Assembly (NCBI RefSeq): GCF_014212175.1
Contig: NZ_JACJVR010000087.1
Coordinates: 1 to 64,000, forward strand
Direction of reading: 5' to 3'
DNA length: 64,000 nucleotides
DNA from: Cohnella xylanilytica
GTDB lineage: Bacteria > Bacillota > Bacilli > Paenibacillales > Paenibacillaceae
Position 1 is the stretch's first letter; every line of letters starts with the position of its first letter. The translations under genes and the position numbers were made by a program. The notes under the pieces are model-generated. The model searched no databases and was not told where the DNA came from. It was given only the letters and a program-made list of their open reading frames with translations. Of the stretch, positions 7,992 to 16,014 are shown in pieces.

Positions 7992-9218
7992 GTGTCCAAG
8001 CCAAAGGTATTCGAGAAGCCGACCGGCGTCAAGGATTATCTGCCGCACGCGGTCGCGAAGCTCCGGCGCATCGAACGCGACGTGCTGGAGTGCATGCGGC
8101 GCTGGGGGTACGAGCAGATTCTGACGCCGACGCTGGAATATTACGATACGGTCGGGGTGGCCAGCGCCACGTCCGACCAGAAGCTGTTCAAGCTGCTGAA
8201 CCATCGCGGCACGACGATCGTGCTGCGTTCCGAGATGACGTCCCCGATCGCCCGGGTCGTCTCCTCGCTGCTCAAGGACCAGCCGCTCCCTCTGCGGCTG
8301 AGCTACCACGCGAACGTGTTCCGCGCCTTCGAAGAGGAAGCGGGCCGGGACGCGGAGTTTTTCCAGACCGGAGTCGAGCTCGTCGGGGAACCGTCCCCGG
8401 AAGCCGACGCCGAGGTCATCGCGCTCGCGATCGCTTCGCTGCGGGCGGCCGGCGTGCCGTCCTTCAAGGTGGCCGTCGGACACGTCGGCTTCCTGAACGG
8501 GCTGTTCCAGGAGGCGCTGCCGGGACGGACCGAGGAGCAGGAGAGCTTGAAGTCCTTCCTGCTGCAGCGGGACCACGTCGGCTACCGCGACGCTCTGCGC
8601 CGGCTGACGCTGGACGACTCCGTGCGCGAGGAGCTGGAAGGCATTCTCCGGCTGCGCGGCGGCGAGGAGGTGTGCCGGCAGGCGCTGCGGCTCGGCTCCA
8701 GCGAGGACGCGAAGAGCGCGATCCGCCAGCTGTGCGAGGTGTGGGACGTCCTGGCCGCGTACGGCGTGCAGGAGCACGTCCTGATCGACCTGACGATGAT
8801 CGGGGATTTCTCCTATTACACGGGCATCACGTTCGAAGGCTACGCGTCGCATCTCGGGTTCCCGGTATGCAGCGGCGGCCGCTACGACAACTTGCTCAGC
8901 CAATTCGGCCGGCCCGCGCCGGCGACGGGCTTCGCGCTCAAGACGACGCGGATTCTCGAGGTGGCCGAGAGCGAGGCGGACGAGGAAGGCGGGCGCACGC
9001 TGATCGTCTACGCGCACGATCAGAGGCGGGAAGCGCTCGTCGAAGCGGAACGGCTTCGCGCGGAAGGCCTGCAGGTCGTGACGGAGGCGCTCGATCCGGC
9101 ATCGCCGGAATGGGCGGCGCTCCGGGCCCGGGCGGCCCGCGTCGAGACGTTCGCGCATCGGGGCAGGGAGTACGACAGCCTGCTCGTATACGGAATCGGA
9201 GAGGGGGAGCGGGCATGA
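7992..9218 (+). CDS. hisZ: ATP phosphoribosyltransferase regulatory subunit
   Basis: A 408-residue HisRS-like protein without tRNA-charging function. It associates with the short HisG and confers activity and histidine feedback control. The class II synthetase-like core is visible: motif 2-like region LRSEMTSPIARVV, the segment HANVFRAFEEEAGRDAEFFQ, and GGRYDNLLSQFG. The GTG at 7992 has ACGGGG upstream and gives the expected N-terminus (MSKPKVFEKPTGVKDYLP); upstream TTG/GTG codons in frame lack a good site. It overlaps hisG by 4 bases. Confidence 0.93.
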   Translation: MSKPKVFEKPTGVKDYLPHAVAKLRRIERDVLECMRRWGYEQILTPTLEYYDTVGVASATSDQKLFKLLNHRGTTIVLRSEMTSPIARVVSSLLKDQPLPLRLSYHANVFRAFEEEAGRDAEFFQTGVELVGEPSPEADAEVIALAIASLRAAGVPSFKVAVGHVGFLNGLFQEALPGRTEEQESLKSFLLQRDHVGYRDALRRLTLDDSVREELEGILRLRGGEEVCRQALRLGSSEDAKSAIRQLCEVWDVLAAYGVQEHVLIDLTMIGDFSYYTGITFEGYASHLGFPVCSGGRYDNLLSQFGRPAPATGFALKTTRILEVAESEADEEGGRTLIVYAHDQRREALVEAERLRAEGLQVVTEALDPASPEWAALRARAARVETFAHRGREYDSLLVYGIGEGERA

Positions 9219-9856
9219 CGGAGAGCGGAGCCTTGAAGGTGGCGATGCCCAAGGGGCGCATCTACAAGCAGGCGAGCAAGCTGTTCCGGGAAGCCGGCCT
9301 GCCGATTCCCGAGGACTTCGACGATTCGCGCCGGCTCATCATTCCGGTTCCGGAAGCGAACATGGAATTCATCATGGCGAAGCCGGTCGACGTGCCGACG
9401 TACGTGGAATACGGCGTCGCCGACATCGGCATCGTCGGCAAGGACGTCTTGATGGAGGAGAACAAGGACGTCTACGAGCTGCTGGATCTGGCCATCGCGA
9501 AGTGCCGGATGTCCGTCATCGGGCTGCCCGGCTGGAAGCCGGTCATCCATCCGCGCGTGGCGACGAAGTACCCGAACGTGGCTTCGCAATATTTCCGCGA
9601 GCGCGGCCAGCAGGTGGAAGTAATCAAGCTGAACGGCTCGATCGAGTTGGCGCCGCTTATCGGCCTCGCCGACCGGATCGTCGACATGGTCGAGACGGGC
9701 CAGACGCTGAAGGAGAACGGGCTCGTCGAGATGGAGACGCTGTTCTCGGTGACGAGCCGCCTGATCGCGAACCGGGTCAGCTACCGGCTGAAGAACGGCG
9801 CGATCCAGGAGCTGTGCGATCGGCTCGGGCGGAAGATCGCGGCCGTGCAGGGATAA
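9215..9856 (+). CDS. hisG: ATP phosphoribosyltransferase, short (HisZ-dependent) form
   Basis: A 213-residue catalytic subunit that condenses PRPP with ATP, the first step of histidine synthesis. It has the N-terminal PKGRI segment, the periplasmic-binding-like core and the PRPP-binding region LNGSIELAPLIGLADRIVDMVETGQTL. It lacks the C-terminal regulatory domain, as expected when HisZ is present. ATGA overlap with hisZ indicates translational coupling. Confidence 0.96.
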   Translation: MTESGALKVAMPKGRIYKQASKLFREAGLPIPEDFDDSRRLIIPVPEANMEFIMAKPVDVPTYVEYGVADIGIVGKDVLMEENKDVYELLDLAIAKCRMSVIGLPGWKPVIHPRVATKYPNVASQYFRERGQQVEVIKLNGSIELAPLIGLADRIVDMVETGQTLKENGLVEMETLFSVTSRLIANRVSYRLKNGAIQELCDRLGRKIAAVQG

Positions 9857-9892
9857 GGATAGGGATTGCGATAGGGATAGGGATTGCGATAG
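9855..9892 (+). repeat. Short tandem repeat between hisG and hisD
   Basis: Two copies of an 18-base unit containing GGGATTGCGATA stand immediately after the hisG stop, continuing the purine-rich GGATA pattern. It separates hisG from the hisD ribosome site in an otherwise tightly packed operon. Confidence 0.7.
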
Positions 9893-9923
9893 AAGAAGGT
9901 TCGGCCAGGGAGGTTTGAAGCGG

Positions 9924-11210
9924 ATGTACATCGGTTCGGCTCAAGGCTTCCGCCTGGAGCGGGAGAGCGAATACGGTTCGCCGGAGCAGAACGCGGCGGT
10001 CGAGGAGATCGTCGAAGCGGTCCGCCGCGAAGGCGACGAAGCGCTGCTGCGCTATACGGAGCGCTTCGACAAGGCGAAGCTGACGCCGGAGCGGCTGCGG
10101 GTGACGCCGGAGGAGATCGCGGCGGCGTACGAGCGGGTGGAGCCGGAGTTCCTGGCGGCGCTGCGCCAGGCGGCCGCGAACGTGACGGCGTTCCACGAGA
10201 AGCAGAAGCGGACGTCGTGGATGGAGGCGCAGCCGGACGGGACGATGCTCGGCATGGTCGTGAGGCCGCTGCGGCGGGTCGGCCTGTACGTGCCCGGAGG
10301 CAAGGCGGCGTACCCGTCGTCGGTGCTCATGAACGTGCTGCCGGCCAAGGTCGCCGGCGTGCCGGAGATCGCGCTCGTCACGCCGCCGGCGACCGGCGGG
10401 AAGGAAGGGATCGACCCGTACATCCTCGTCGCGGCCGCGGAAGCGGGCGTGACCGAGATGTACCGGGTCGGCGGCGCGCAGGCGATCGCCGCGCTCGCGT
10501 ACGGGACGGCGAGCATCCCCGCCGTCGACAAGATCTGCGGGCCCGGCAACATCTACGTGGCGCTGGCCAAGCGCGCCGTCTTCGGCGCGGTGGACATCGA
10601 CAGCATCGCCGGGCCGAGCGAGATCGCCGTGCTGGCCGACGACGCGGCCGATCCGCGGTACGTGGCCGCGGATATGCTGTCGCAGGCGGAGCACGACGAG
10701 ATGGCGTCGGCGGTGCTCGTAACGCCGTCGGAGCGGCTTGCGCAGGAGGTGGCGGCCGAGCTGCGCCGCCAGGTCGCGACGCTGCCGCGGCGCGAGATCG
10801 CGGAAGCGTCGCTCGAGCGGTACGGCGCGATTCTGACGGTGGCCGACCTCGCCGAGGGCGTCGCGGTCGTCAACAAGCTCGCGCCGGAGCATCTGGAGGT
10901 CATCACGGAGGACCCGCTCTCCCTGCTCGGCGGCATCGAGAACGCGGGAGCGATCTTCCTCGGGCCGTACAGCTCCGAGCCGGTCGGCGATTATTACGCC
11001 GGCCCCAACCACATTTTGCCGACGAACGGAACCGCCCGGTTCTCTTCTCCGCTGAATGTGGACGACTTCGTGAAGAAATCGAGCTTGATCCGATACAGCC
11101 GGGAAGCGCTGCGCCGCGACGCCGCGGGCATCGCGACGCTGGCCCGGCATGAAGGGCTGGAAGCCCACGCGAGAGCGGTAGAGATCCGATTGGAAGGTGG
11201 AGATGGCTGA
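9924..11210 (+). CDS. hisD: Histidinol dehydrogenase
   Basis: A 428-residue zinc-dependent enzyme that oxidises L-histidinol to L-histidine in two NAD steps. Recognisable segments are YVPGGKAAYPSSVLMNVLPA, KICGPGNIYVALAKR, DIDSIAGPSEIAVLADD, SQAEHDE and the C-terminal zinc/active-site region KLAPEHLEV. The ATG at 9924 has CAGGGAGG 10 bases upstream; the in-frame TTG at 9915 lies too close to that site. It overlaps the region before hisB. Confidence 0.96.
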   Translation: MYIGSAQGFRLERESEYGSPEQNAAVEEIVEAVRREGDEALLRYTERFDKAKLTPERLRVTPEEIAAAYERVEPEFLAALRQAAANVTAFHEKQKRTSWMEAQPDGTMLGMVVRPLRRVGLYVPGGKAAYPSSVLMNVLPAKVAGVPEIALVTPPATGGKEGIDPYILVAAAEAGVTEMYRVGGAQAIAALAYGTASIPAVDKICGPGNIYVALAKRAVFGAVDIDSIAGPSEIAVLADDAADPRYVAADMLSQAEHDEMASAVLVTPSERLAQEVAAELRRQVATLPRREIAEASLERYGAILTVADLAEGVAVVNKLAPEHLEVITEDPLSLLGGIENAGAIFLGPYSSEPVGDYYAGPNHILPTNGTARFSSPLNVDDFVKKSSLIRYSREALRRDAAGIATLARHEGLEAHARAVEIRLEGGDG

Positions 11211-11211
11211 T

Positions 11212-11829
11212 ATGACGCATGCGGCAGGAACGGGAGCGGCGGCGGGCCGGAGAGCCGAAGTCGCCCGCAAGACGAACGAGACGGACATCAAGCTGAGCTT
11301 CGGGCTGGACGGCACGGGCTCGGTGAACATCGAGACGGACGTGCCTTTTCTCAACCATATGCTCGATCTGTTCGCGAAGCACGGACAGTTCGACCTGAAC
11401 GTGGAGGCGCGGGGAGACGTCGACATCGACGATCACCACACGGTCGAGGACATCGGCATCTGCCTCGGGCAGACGCTGCGCGAGGCGCTCGGCGACAAGG
11501 CCGGCATCAAGCGGTACGCGAGCGTGTTCGTGCCGATGGACGAGGCGCTGGCGCAAGTCATCATCGACGTGAGCAACCGTCCGCACTTCGAGTACCGGGC
11601 GGAGTACCCGTCGGCGACGGTCGGCAGCTTCAGCGTGGAGCTGGTGCACGAATTCCTCTGGAAGCTGGCGCTGGAGTCGCGCATCACGCTGCACGTTATC
11701 GTCCACTACGGACGCAACACGCACCATATGATCGAAGCGGTGTTCAAGGCGCTCGGACGCGCCATCGACGAGGCGACCTCCATCGACCCCCGCGTGAAAG
11801 GCGTGCCTTCCACGAAGGGAGTGCTGTAA
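11212..11829 (+). CDS. hisB: Imidazoleglycerol-phosphate dehydratase
   Basis: A 205-residue manganese enzyme. The metal-binding motifs are FLNHMLDLFAKHG, DIDDHHTVEDIGICLG and, near the C-terminus, HYGRNTHHMIEAVFKA. Several in-frame starts exist (GTG 11197, ATG 11203, ATG 11212); ATG 11212 has AAGGTGGAG 9 bases upstream and gives a length closest to the family, so it is used. It is monofunctional, with no histidinol phosphatase domain. Confidence 0.94.
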   Translation: MTHAAGTGAAAGRRAEVARKTNETDIKLSFGLDGTGSVNIETDVPFLNHMLDLFAKHGQFDLNVEARGDVDIDDHHTVEDIGICLGQTLREALGDKAGIKRYASVFVPMDEALAQVIIDVSNRPHFEYRAEYPSATVGSFSVELVHEFLWKLALESRITLHVIVHYGRNTHHMIEAVFKALGRAIDEATSIDPRVKGVPSTKGVL

Positions 11830-11830
11830 G

Positions 11831-12454
11831 ATGATCGCGATCATCGATTACGGCATGGGCAATCTGCACAGCGTGAGCAAGGCGGTGGAGCGGCTCGGCC
11901 GCCAGGCGGTCGTCACGTCGTCGCCGGAGGAGATTCTGGCGGCGGACGGGGCGATTCTGCCGGGCGTCGGGGCGTTCGGCGACGCGATGAGCAACCTGCG
12001 CGAGACCGGGCTGGACGCGGTGACGAAGCGGTACGCGGCATCGGGCAAGCCGCTGCTCGGCATCTGCCTCGGCATGCAGCTGCTGTTCGACGAGAGCGAG
12101 GAGCACGGGAAGCACGAAGGGCTCGGGCTTCTGCCGGGCCGGGTCGTGCGGTTCCGCGGGGACTACAAGGTGCCGCACATGGGCTGGAACGAGCTGACGT
12201 TCGAGCGGGAGAGCCCGCTGTTCGAGGGCTTGGCGCCGGGTCACGTCTACTTCGTGCACTCGTACCACGCGCTCCCGGAGCGCCGGGAGGACCTGCTCGC
12301 GACGACGGACTACCATCGGCCGGTGACGGCCATCGTCGGCCGCGGCTCGCTGTACGGCATGCAGTTCCACCCGGAGAAAAGCGGGGACCTCGGCATGGCG
12401 CTGCTCCGCAACTTCGTCGGATTGGTCCCGTCCGGGACGTCCGAGACTTTATAA
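11831..12454 (+). CDS. hisH: Imidazole glycerol phosphate synthase, glutamine amidotransferase subunit
   Basis: A 207-residue class I glutaminase that feeds ammonia to HisF. The nucleophile Cys is in GICLGMQLLF and the catalytic His/Glu in YGMQFHPEKSG. It starts one base after the hisB stop. Confidence 0.96.
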   Translation: MIAIIDYGMGNLHSVSKAVERLGRQAVVTSSPEEILAADGAILPGVGAFGDAMSNLRETGLDAVTKRYAASGKPLLGICLGMQLLFDESEEHGKHEGLGLLPGRVVRFRGDYKVPHMGWNELTFERESPLFEGLAPGHVYFVHSYHALPERREDLLATTDYHRPVTAIVGRGSLYGMQFHPEKSGDLGMALLRNFVGLVPSGTSETL

Positions 12455-12473
12455 ACCAAAGGATTGAGCTGCG

Positions 12474-13232
12474 TTGCGATTCAGACCTTGTATCGACATC
12501 CACCAAGGCAAGGTGAAGCAGATCGTCGGGGAGACGCTGCAGGACGACGCCGCGCGGGTCGTGGAGAACTTCGTGTCCGAGCGGGACCCCGGCTATTACG
12601 CTTCCATGTATAAGGAAGACGGGCTGACCGGCGGGCATATCATCATGCTGGGCGAGGGCAACCGGGAGGCGGCCGTCCAGGCGCTGCGGGCGTATCCCCA
12701 AGGGATGCAGATCGGCGGCGGCATCACGGCCGAGAACGCGGCGGAGTATCTGGACGAGGGGGCCTCGCACGTCATCGTCACCTCGTACGTGTTCCGCGAC
12801 GGCCGGCTTCACTGGGACAATCTCGACAAGATCGTCTCGGAGATCGGCCGGGAGAAGCTCGTGCTGGACCTCAGCTGCAAGGAGCGCGACGGGCGCTGGT
12901 ACGTGGTGACGGACCGGTGGACGCGCTTCAGCGACGTGGAGCTGAACGAGGCGACGATCCGGGAGCTCGAGGGCTTCTGCGACGAATTCCTCATTCACGC
13001 GGTGGACGTGGAAGGGAAGCGGGAGGGCGTGCAGGAGCGCTTGGCGCGGCAATTGTCCGAATGGGTCCGGATTCCGGCGACCTACGCCGGCGGCGCCCGT
13101 TCCCTCGCCGACCTGGAGCGGTTCCGCGAGATTACCGGCGGCAAGCTGGACATTACGATCGGCAGCGCGCTGGACATCTTCGGCGGAACGCTTCCTTACC
13201 GGGAAGTCGTGGATTATTGCCGGCGGGCGTGA
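12474..13232 (+). CDS. hisA: Phosphoribosylformimino-AICAR-ribotide isomerase, eukaryotic HIS6 type
   Basis: A 252-residue (beta/alpha)8 isomerase in the hisA position between hisH and hisF. The sequence is not the usual bacterial HisA. It resembles yeast HIS6 and plant homologues along its whole length: CIDIHQGKVKQIVG (CIDLHNGEVKQIVG in yeast), GYYASMYKED, HVIVTSYVF, LDLSCKERDGRWYV, DEFLIHAVDVEG, YAGGARSLADL and GSALDIFGG. Putative catalytic acids are Asp8 and Asp132. The TTG start has AAAGGA 10 bases upstream. All neighbours are of bacterial type, so this looks like gene replacement, or an old lineage-specific form. Occasional bacterial members of this subfamily are known, for example in Fibrobacter. 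Confidence 0.9.
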   Translation: MRFRPCIDIHQGKVKQIVGETLQDDAARVVENFVSERDPGYYASMYKEDGLTGGHIIMLGEGNREAAVQALRAYPQGMQIGGGITAENAAEYLDEGASHVIVTSYVFRDGRLHWDNLDKIVSEIGREKLVLDLSCKERDGRWYVVTDRWTRFSDVELNEATIRELEGFCDEFLIHAVDVEGKREGVQERLARQLSEWVRIPATYAGGARSLADLERFREITGGKLDITIGSALDIFGGTLPYREVVDYCRRA

Positions 13233-13248
13233 AGAAGGAGGCGGTACC

Positions 13249-14007
13249 ATGTTGGCCAAAAGAATCATACCGTGCCTCGACGTGAAGGACGGCCGCGTCG
13301 TCAAGGGCGTCAACTTCGTCAATCTGCGCGACGCCGGCGATCCGGTCGAGCTCGCGGCGATCTACGACCGCGAGGGCGCGGACGAGCTCGTGTTCCTCGA
13401 CATCTCGGCGTCCGTCGAAGGCCGCGCGACGATGATCGAGGTCGTGCGGCGCACGGCCGGGGAGATCACGATCCCGTTCACCGTCGGCGGGGGCATCTCG
13501 TCCACCGACGACATGAAGCGCCTGCTGCGGGCGGGCGCCGACAAGATCGGCATCAACACGGCGGCCATCCGCAACCCCGATCTGATCGCGGACGGGTCGC
13601 GGATGTTCGGCGCGCAGTGCATCGTCGTCGCCATCGACGCGAAATATAACGCCGAGTGGGGCGAATGGGAAGTGTACACGCACGGCGGGCGCAACCCGAC
13701 CGGCATCAAGGCGCTCGAATGGGCGAAGGAAGCGGAGCGCCGGGGCGCGGGCGAGCTGCTGCTCACGAGCATGGACGCCGACGGCACGAAGGACGGCTTC
13801 GACCTGCCGCTGACGAAGGCGGTCTCGTCCGCCGTCGGCATTCCCGTCATCGCGTCGGGCGGAGCGGGCAACGCGCGGCACTTCGCCGACGCCTTCGCCG
13901 AAGGGCAGGCGGACGCCGCTTTGGCCGCGTCTATTTTCCACTACAAAGAAGTGACGATCCGGGAGGTCAAGGACGCTCTGCGGACCGAAGGAGTGAACGT
14001 GCGATGA
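13249..14007 (+). CDS. hisF: Imidazole glycerol phosphate synthase, cyclase subunit
   Basis: A 252-residue (beta/alpha)8 cyclase with IPCLDVKDGRVVKGVNF at the N-terminus (catalytic Asp11), the phosphate-binding VGGGISS, and C-terminal ASGGAGN. It is a normal bacterial HisF and so contrasts with the neighbouring HisA. AAGGAGG precedes the ATG. Its last bases overlap hisIE (ATGA). Confidence 0.96.
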   Translation: MLAKRIIPCLDVKDGRVVKGVNFVNLRDAGDPVELAAIYDREGADELVFLDISASVEGRATMIEVVRRTAGEITIPFTVGGGISSTDDMKRLLRAGADKIGINTAAIRNPDLIADGSRMFGAQCIVVAIDAKYNAEWGEWEVYTHGGRNPTGIKALEWAKEAERRGAGELLLTSMDADGTKDGFDLPLTKAVSSAVGIPVIASGGAGNARHFADAFAEGQADAALAASIFHYKEVTIREVKDALRTEGVNVR

Positions 14008-14666
14008 CGCAATCGGCATTCATCGATCAAATCAAATGGAACGGCGACGGCCTCGTGCCGGCCATCGTGCAGGACGCCGCCAGCAAGGAAGTGCTCATGC
14101 TCGCCTACATGAACCGCGAATCGCTGCAGAAGTCTCTCGACAGCGGAGAGACGTGGTTCTGGAGCCGCTCCCGCGGGGAGCTGTGGCACAAAGGCGCGAC
14201 GAGCGGCCATACGCAGGCGATCGAATCGCTGCGCTACGACTGCGACGCCGACACGCTGCTCGTGCTGGTGCGGCCAAGCGGCCCCGCCTGCCACACGGGC
14301 GCGTACACCTGCTTCTACCGCGACGCGGACGGAGAGCTGCCGGCGGAGAGCCGGCCGAAGCCCGACCGCTTCGCCGCGCTGAGCGGCCTCGAGACGACGA
14401 TCGCGCAGCGGGAGGCGGAGCGTCCGGAAGGCTCGTACACGACGTACCTGTTCGACAAGGGACTCGACAAGATCCTGAAGAAGATCGGGGAGGAGTCGGC
14501 GGAGGTCATCATCGGCGGGAAAAACGGGGACAAGCAGGAGATCCGCAGCGAGGCGGCCGACCTGATTTTCCACCTGATGGTGCTGCTCCGGCAGCAGGAA
14601 ATCCCGCTCGACGACGTGCTCGAGGAGCTGGAATTCCGCCACCGCAAGCCGGTCAAGAAGAACTAG
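14004..14666 (+). CDS. hisIE: Bifunctional phosphoribosyl-AMP cyclohydrolase / phosphoribosyl-ATP pyrophosphatase
   Basis: A 220-residue fusion. The N-terminal HisI domain (~1-115) has WFWSRSRGELWHKGATSG, DCDADTLLVLV and the zinc-site GPACHTGAYTCF. The C-terminal HisE domain (~125-220) has GLDKILKKIGEESAEVIIGG and EAADLIFHLMVLL. It catalyses steps 2 and 3 of the pathway and is the last his gene. It overlaps hisF by 4 bases and is followed by a hairpin terminator. Confidence 0.96.
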   Translation: MTQSAFIDQIKWNGDGLVPAIVQDAASKEVLMLAYMNRESLQKSLDSGETWFWSRSRGELWHKGATSGHTQAIESLRYDCDADTLLVLVRPSGPACHTGAYTCFYRDADGELPAESRPKPDRFAALSGLETTIAQREAERPEGSYTTYLFDKGLDKILKKIGEESAEVIIGGKNGDKQEIRSEAADLIFHLMVLLRQQEIPLDDVLEELEFRHRKPVKKN

Positions 14667-14674
14667 TCCGCATC

Positions 14675-14697
14675 GCCCAAGCCGACGCTTGGGCTTT
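14675..14697 (+). terminator. Terminator of the his operon
   Basis: A perfect 8-bp stem, GCCCAAGC/GCTTGGGC, with CGAC loop, followed by TTTGTCGCGTTTT. The T run is interrupted, so termination may be partial. Confidence 0.65.
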
Positions 14698-14800
14698 GTC
14701 GCGTTTTAGCGGCGGGGGAAGAGGGACAGGGATATCGAAAAGGGGAGAAAATCCTCCGATTCCAGGCCGTGAGTGGGTCAAGCCGGGGGAAAACGAGCTT

Positions 14801-14828
14801 TTGAAAAACGCCCCGACTCATGTATAAT
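14801..14828 (+). promoter_or_regulatory. Sigma-A promoter of prs
   Basis: TTGAAA (14801-14806), 16 bases, and a consensus TATAAT (14823-14828). It lies about 50 bases upstream of the start codon. Confidence 0.75.
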
Positions 14829-14876
14829 AAAGTCGAATTGCGGTTCGTGACTCGATTGACTTTTTTGGAGGGGCGC

Positions 14877-15830
14877 ATGTACAGCAGCAGCAAGCTTCGC
14901 ATTTTCTCGGGGTCGTCCAACCCGCTATTGGCCGAGAACATCGCCGATCAGCTCGGGTTGCCTCTTGGGAAGATCAAACTTTCCCGCTTCAAGAGCGGAG
15001 AAGTGTACGTTCACTATGAGGAGACGATCCGCAACTGCGACGTGTTCCTCGTCCAATCCTTGTCTCATCCGATCAACGAATTTTTCGTCGAATTGCTGGT
15101 CATGATCGACGCGGCGAAGAGAGCGTCCGCGCGTACGATCAACGTCGTGCTGCCGTACTACGGCTATGCGCGCCAAGAGCGCAAGGCGGCGCCGCGCGAG
15201 CCGATCTCGGCGAAGATGGTCGCCGACGTCCTGACGACGGTCGGAGCGAACCGGATCGTCACGATCGATCTGCACGCGGCGGCCATCCAGGGATTCTTCA
15301 ACATCCCGGTGGACCACCTGACCGCGCTCGACCTCCTCAGCGATTATCTCAAGGCGAAGAACATTCCCAATCCCGTCGTCGTCTCGCCGGACGCCGGCCG
15401 CGCCTCGACCGCGGAGAAGCTGGCGAACCAGCTCGATTCCCCGTTCGCGATCATGATCAAGAAGCGCCCGGCGCACAACGAGTCGGTCATCACCCACGTC
15501 ATCGGGGACGTTCAAGGCCAGACTCCGATCATTATCGAGGACTTGATCGACACGGGCACGACGATCGTGAACGTCGTCGAAGGCTTGAAGGAGCGGGGAG
15601 CCGAGGACGTGTTCGTCTGCGCGACGCATCCGCTGTTCTCCGGAGACGCCCTGAAGAAGCTGGATCATCCGAACATCCGGGAGGTCGTCGTCACCGATTC
15701 GATCCTGCTGCCGACGGAGCGTTCGCCCCGATTCAAGGCGCTGTCGGTCGCCCCGATGCTCGCGGAGGCGATCCGCATCATCATGGAAGGCGGCTCGATC
15801 AGCACGCTGTTCAAGAACGCGGGAGTCTGA
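14877..15830 (+). CDS. prs: Ribose-phosphate pyrophosphokinase, divergent form
   Basis: A 317-residue class I PRPP synthetase, making PRPP from ribose-5-P and ATP. It has FKSGEVYVHYEETIRNCDVFLVQS, YARQERKAAPREPISAK, DLHAAAIQGFFNIPVD and the PRPP loop DLIDTGTTI. Conserved blocks differ from the typical Bacillus enzyme: DLHAGQIQGFF has become DLHAAAIQGFF, the GGVTRAR segment reads GRASTAE, and DMIDTAGTI reads DLIDTGTTI. The flexible-loop Lys and Arg survive in IKKRP. The ATG at 14877 has GGAGGGG upstream. It stands just after the his operon, whose first enzyme uses PRPP. It may be a second, pathway-associated Prs. Confidence 0.88.
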   Translation: MYSSSKLRIFSGSSNPLLAENIADQLGLPLGKIKLSRFKSGEVYVHYEETIRNCDVFLVQSLSHPINEFFVELLVMIDAAKRASARTINVVLPYYGYARQERKAAPREPISAKMVADVLTTVGANRIVTIDLHAAAIQGFFNIPVDHLTALDLLSDYLKAKNIPNPVVVSPDAGRASTAEKLANQLDSPFAIMIKKRPAHNESVITHVIGDVQGQTPIIIEDLIDTGTTIVNVVEGLKERGAEDVFVCATHPLFSGDALKKLDHPNIREVVVTDSILLPTERSPRFKALSVAPMLAEAIRIIMEGGSISTLFKNAGV

Positions 15831-15877
15831 ACCGTCAACAGTCCGGAACGCCCGGAATTGCCTTATTCGCGCCTATT

Positions 15878-15911
15878 CGCCGCTTCCGCCGGGAAGCGGC
15901 GTTTTTATTTT
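15878..15911 (+). terminator. Rho-independent terminator after prs
   Basis: A perfect 10-bp stem, CGCCGCTTCC/GGAAGCGGCG, with loop GCCG and TTTTTATTTT. Confidence 0.93.
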
Positions 15912-15928
15912 AAGGATGGCGCGCGCTG

Positions 15929-15937
15929 TGTTATAAT
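15929..15937 (+). promoter_or_regulatory. Extended -10 promoter of the TPR gene
   Basis: TGT-TATAAT with consensus -10 at 15932-15937. The -35 region (TTTAAG at 17 bases) is weak. Confidence 0.6.
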
Positions 15938-16014
15938 CGGGTTGACGTATCCGGCGGGGCCGGATGGGCAGGATCGGAACAGGAAGAAGACACAACCGGG
16001 GAGGTGCCTTGCCT

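Noticed and set aside
9855..9892. CRISPR-like array
   Set aside because: Only two adjacent 18-base units with no spacers. No cas genes are in the window.
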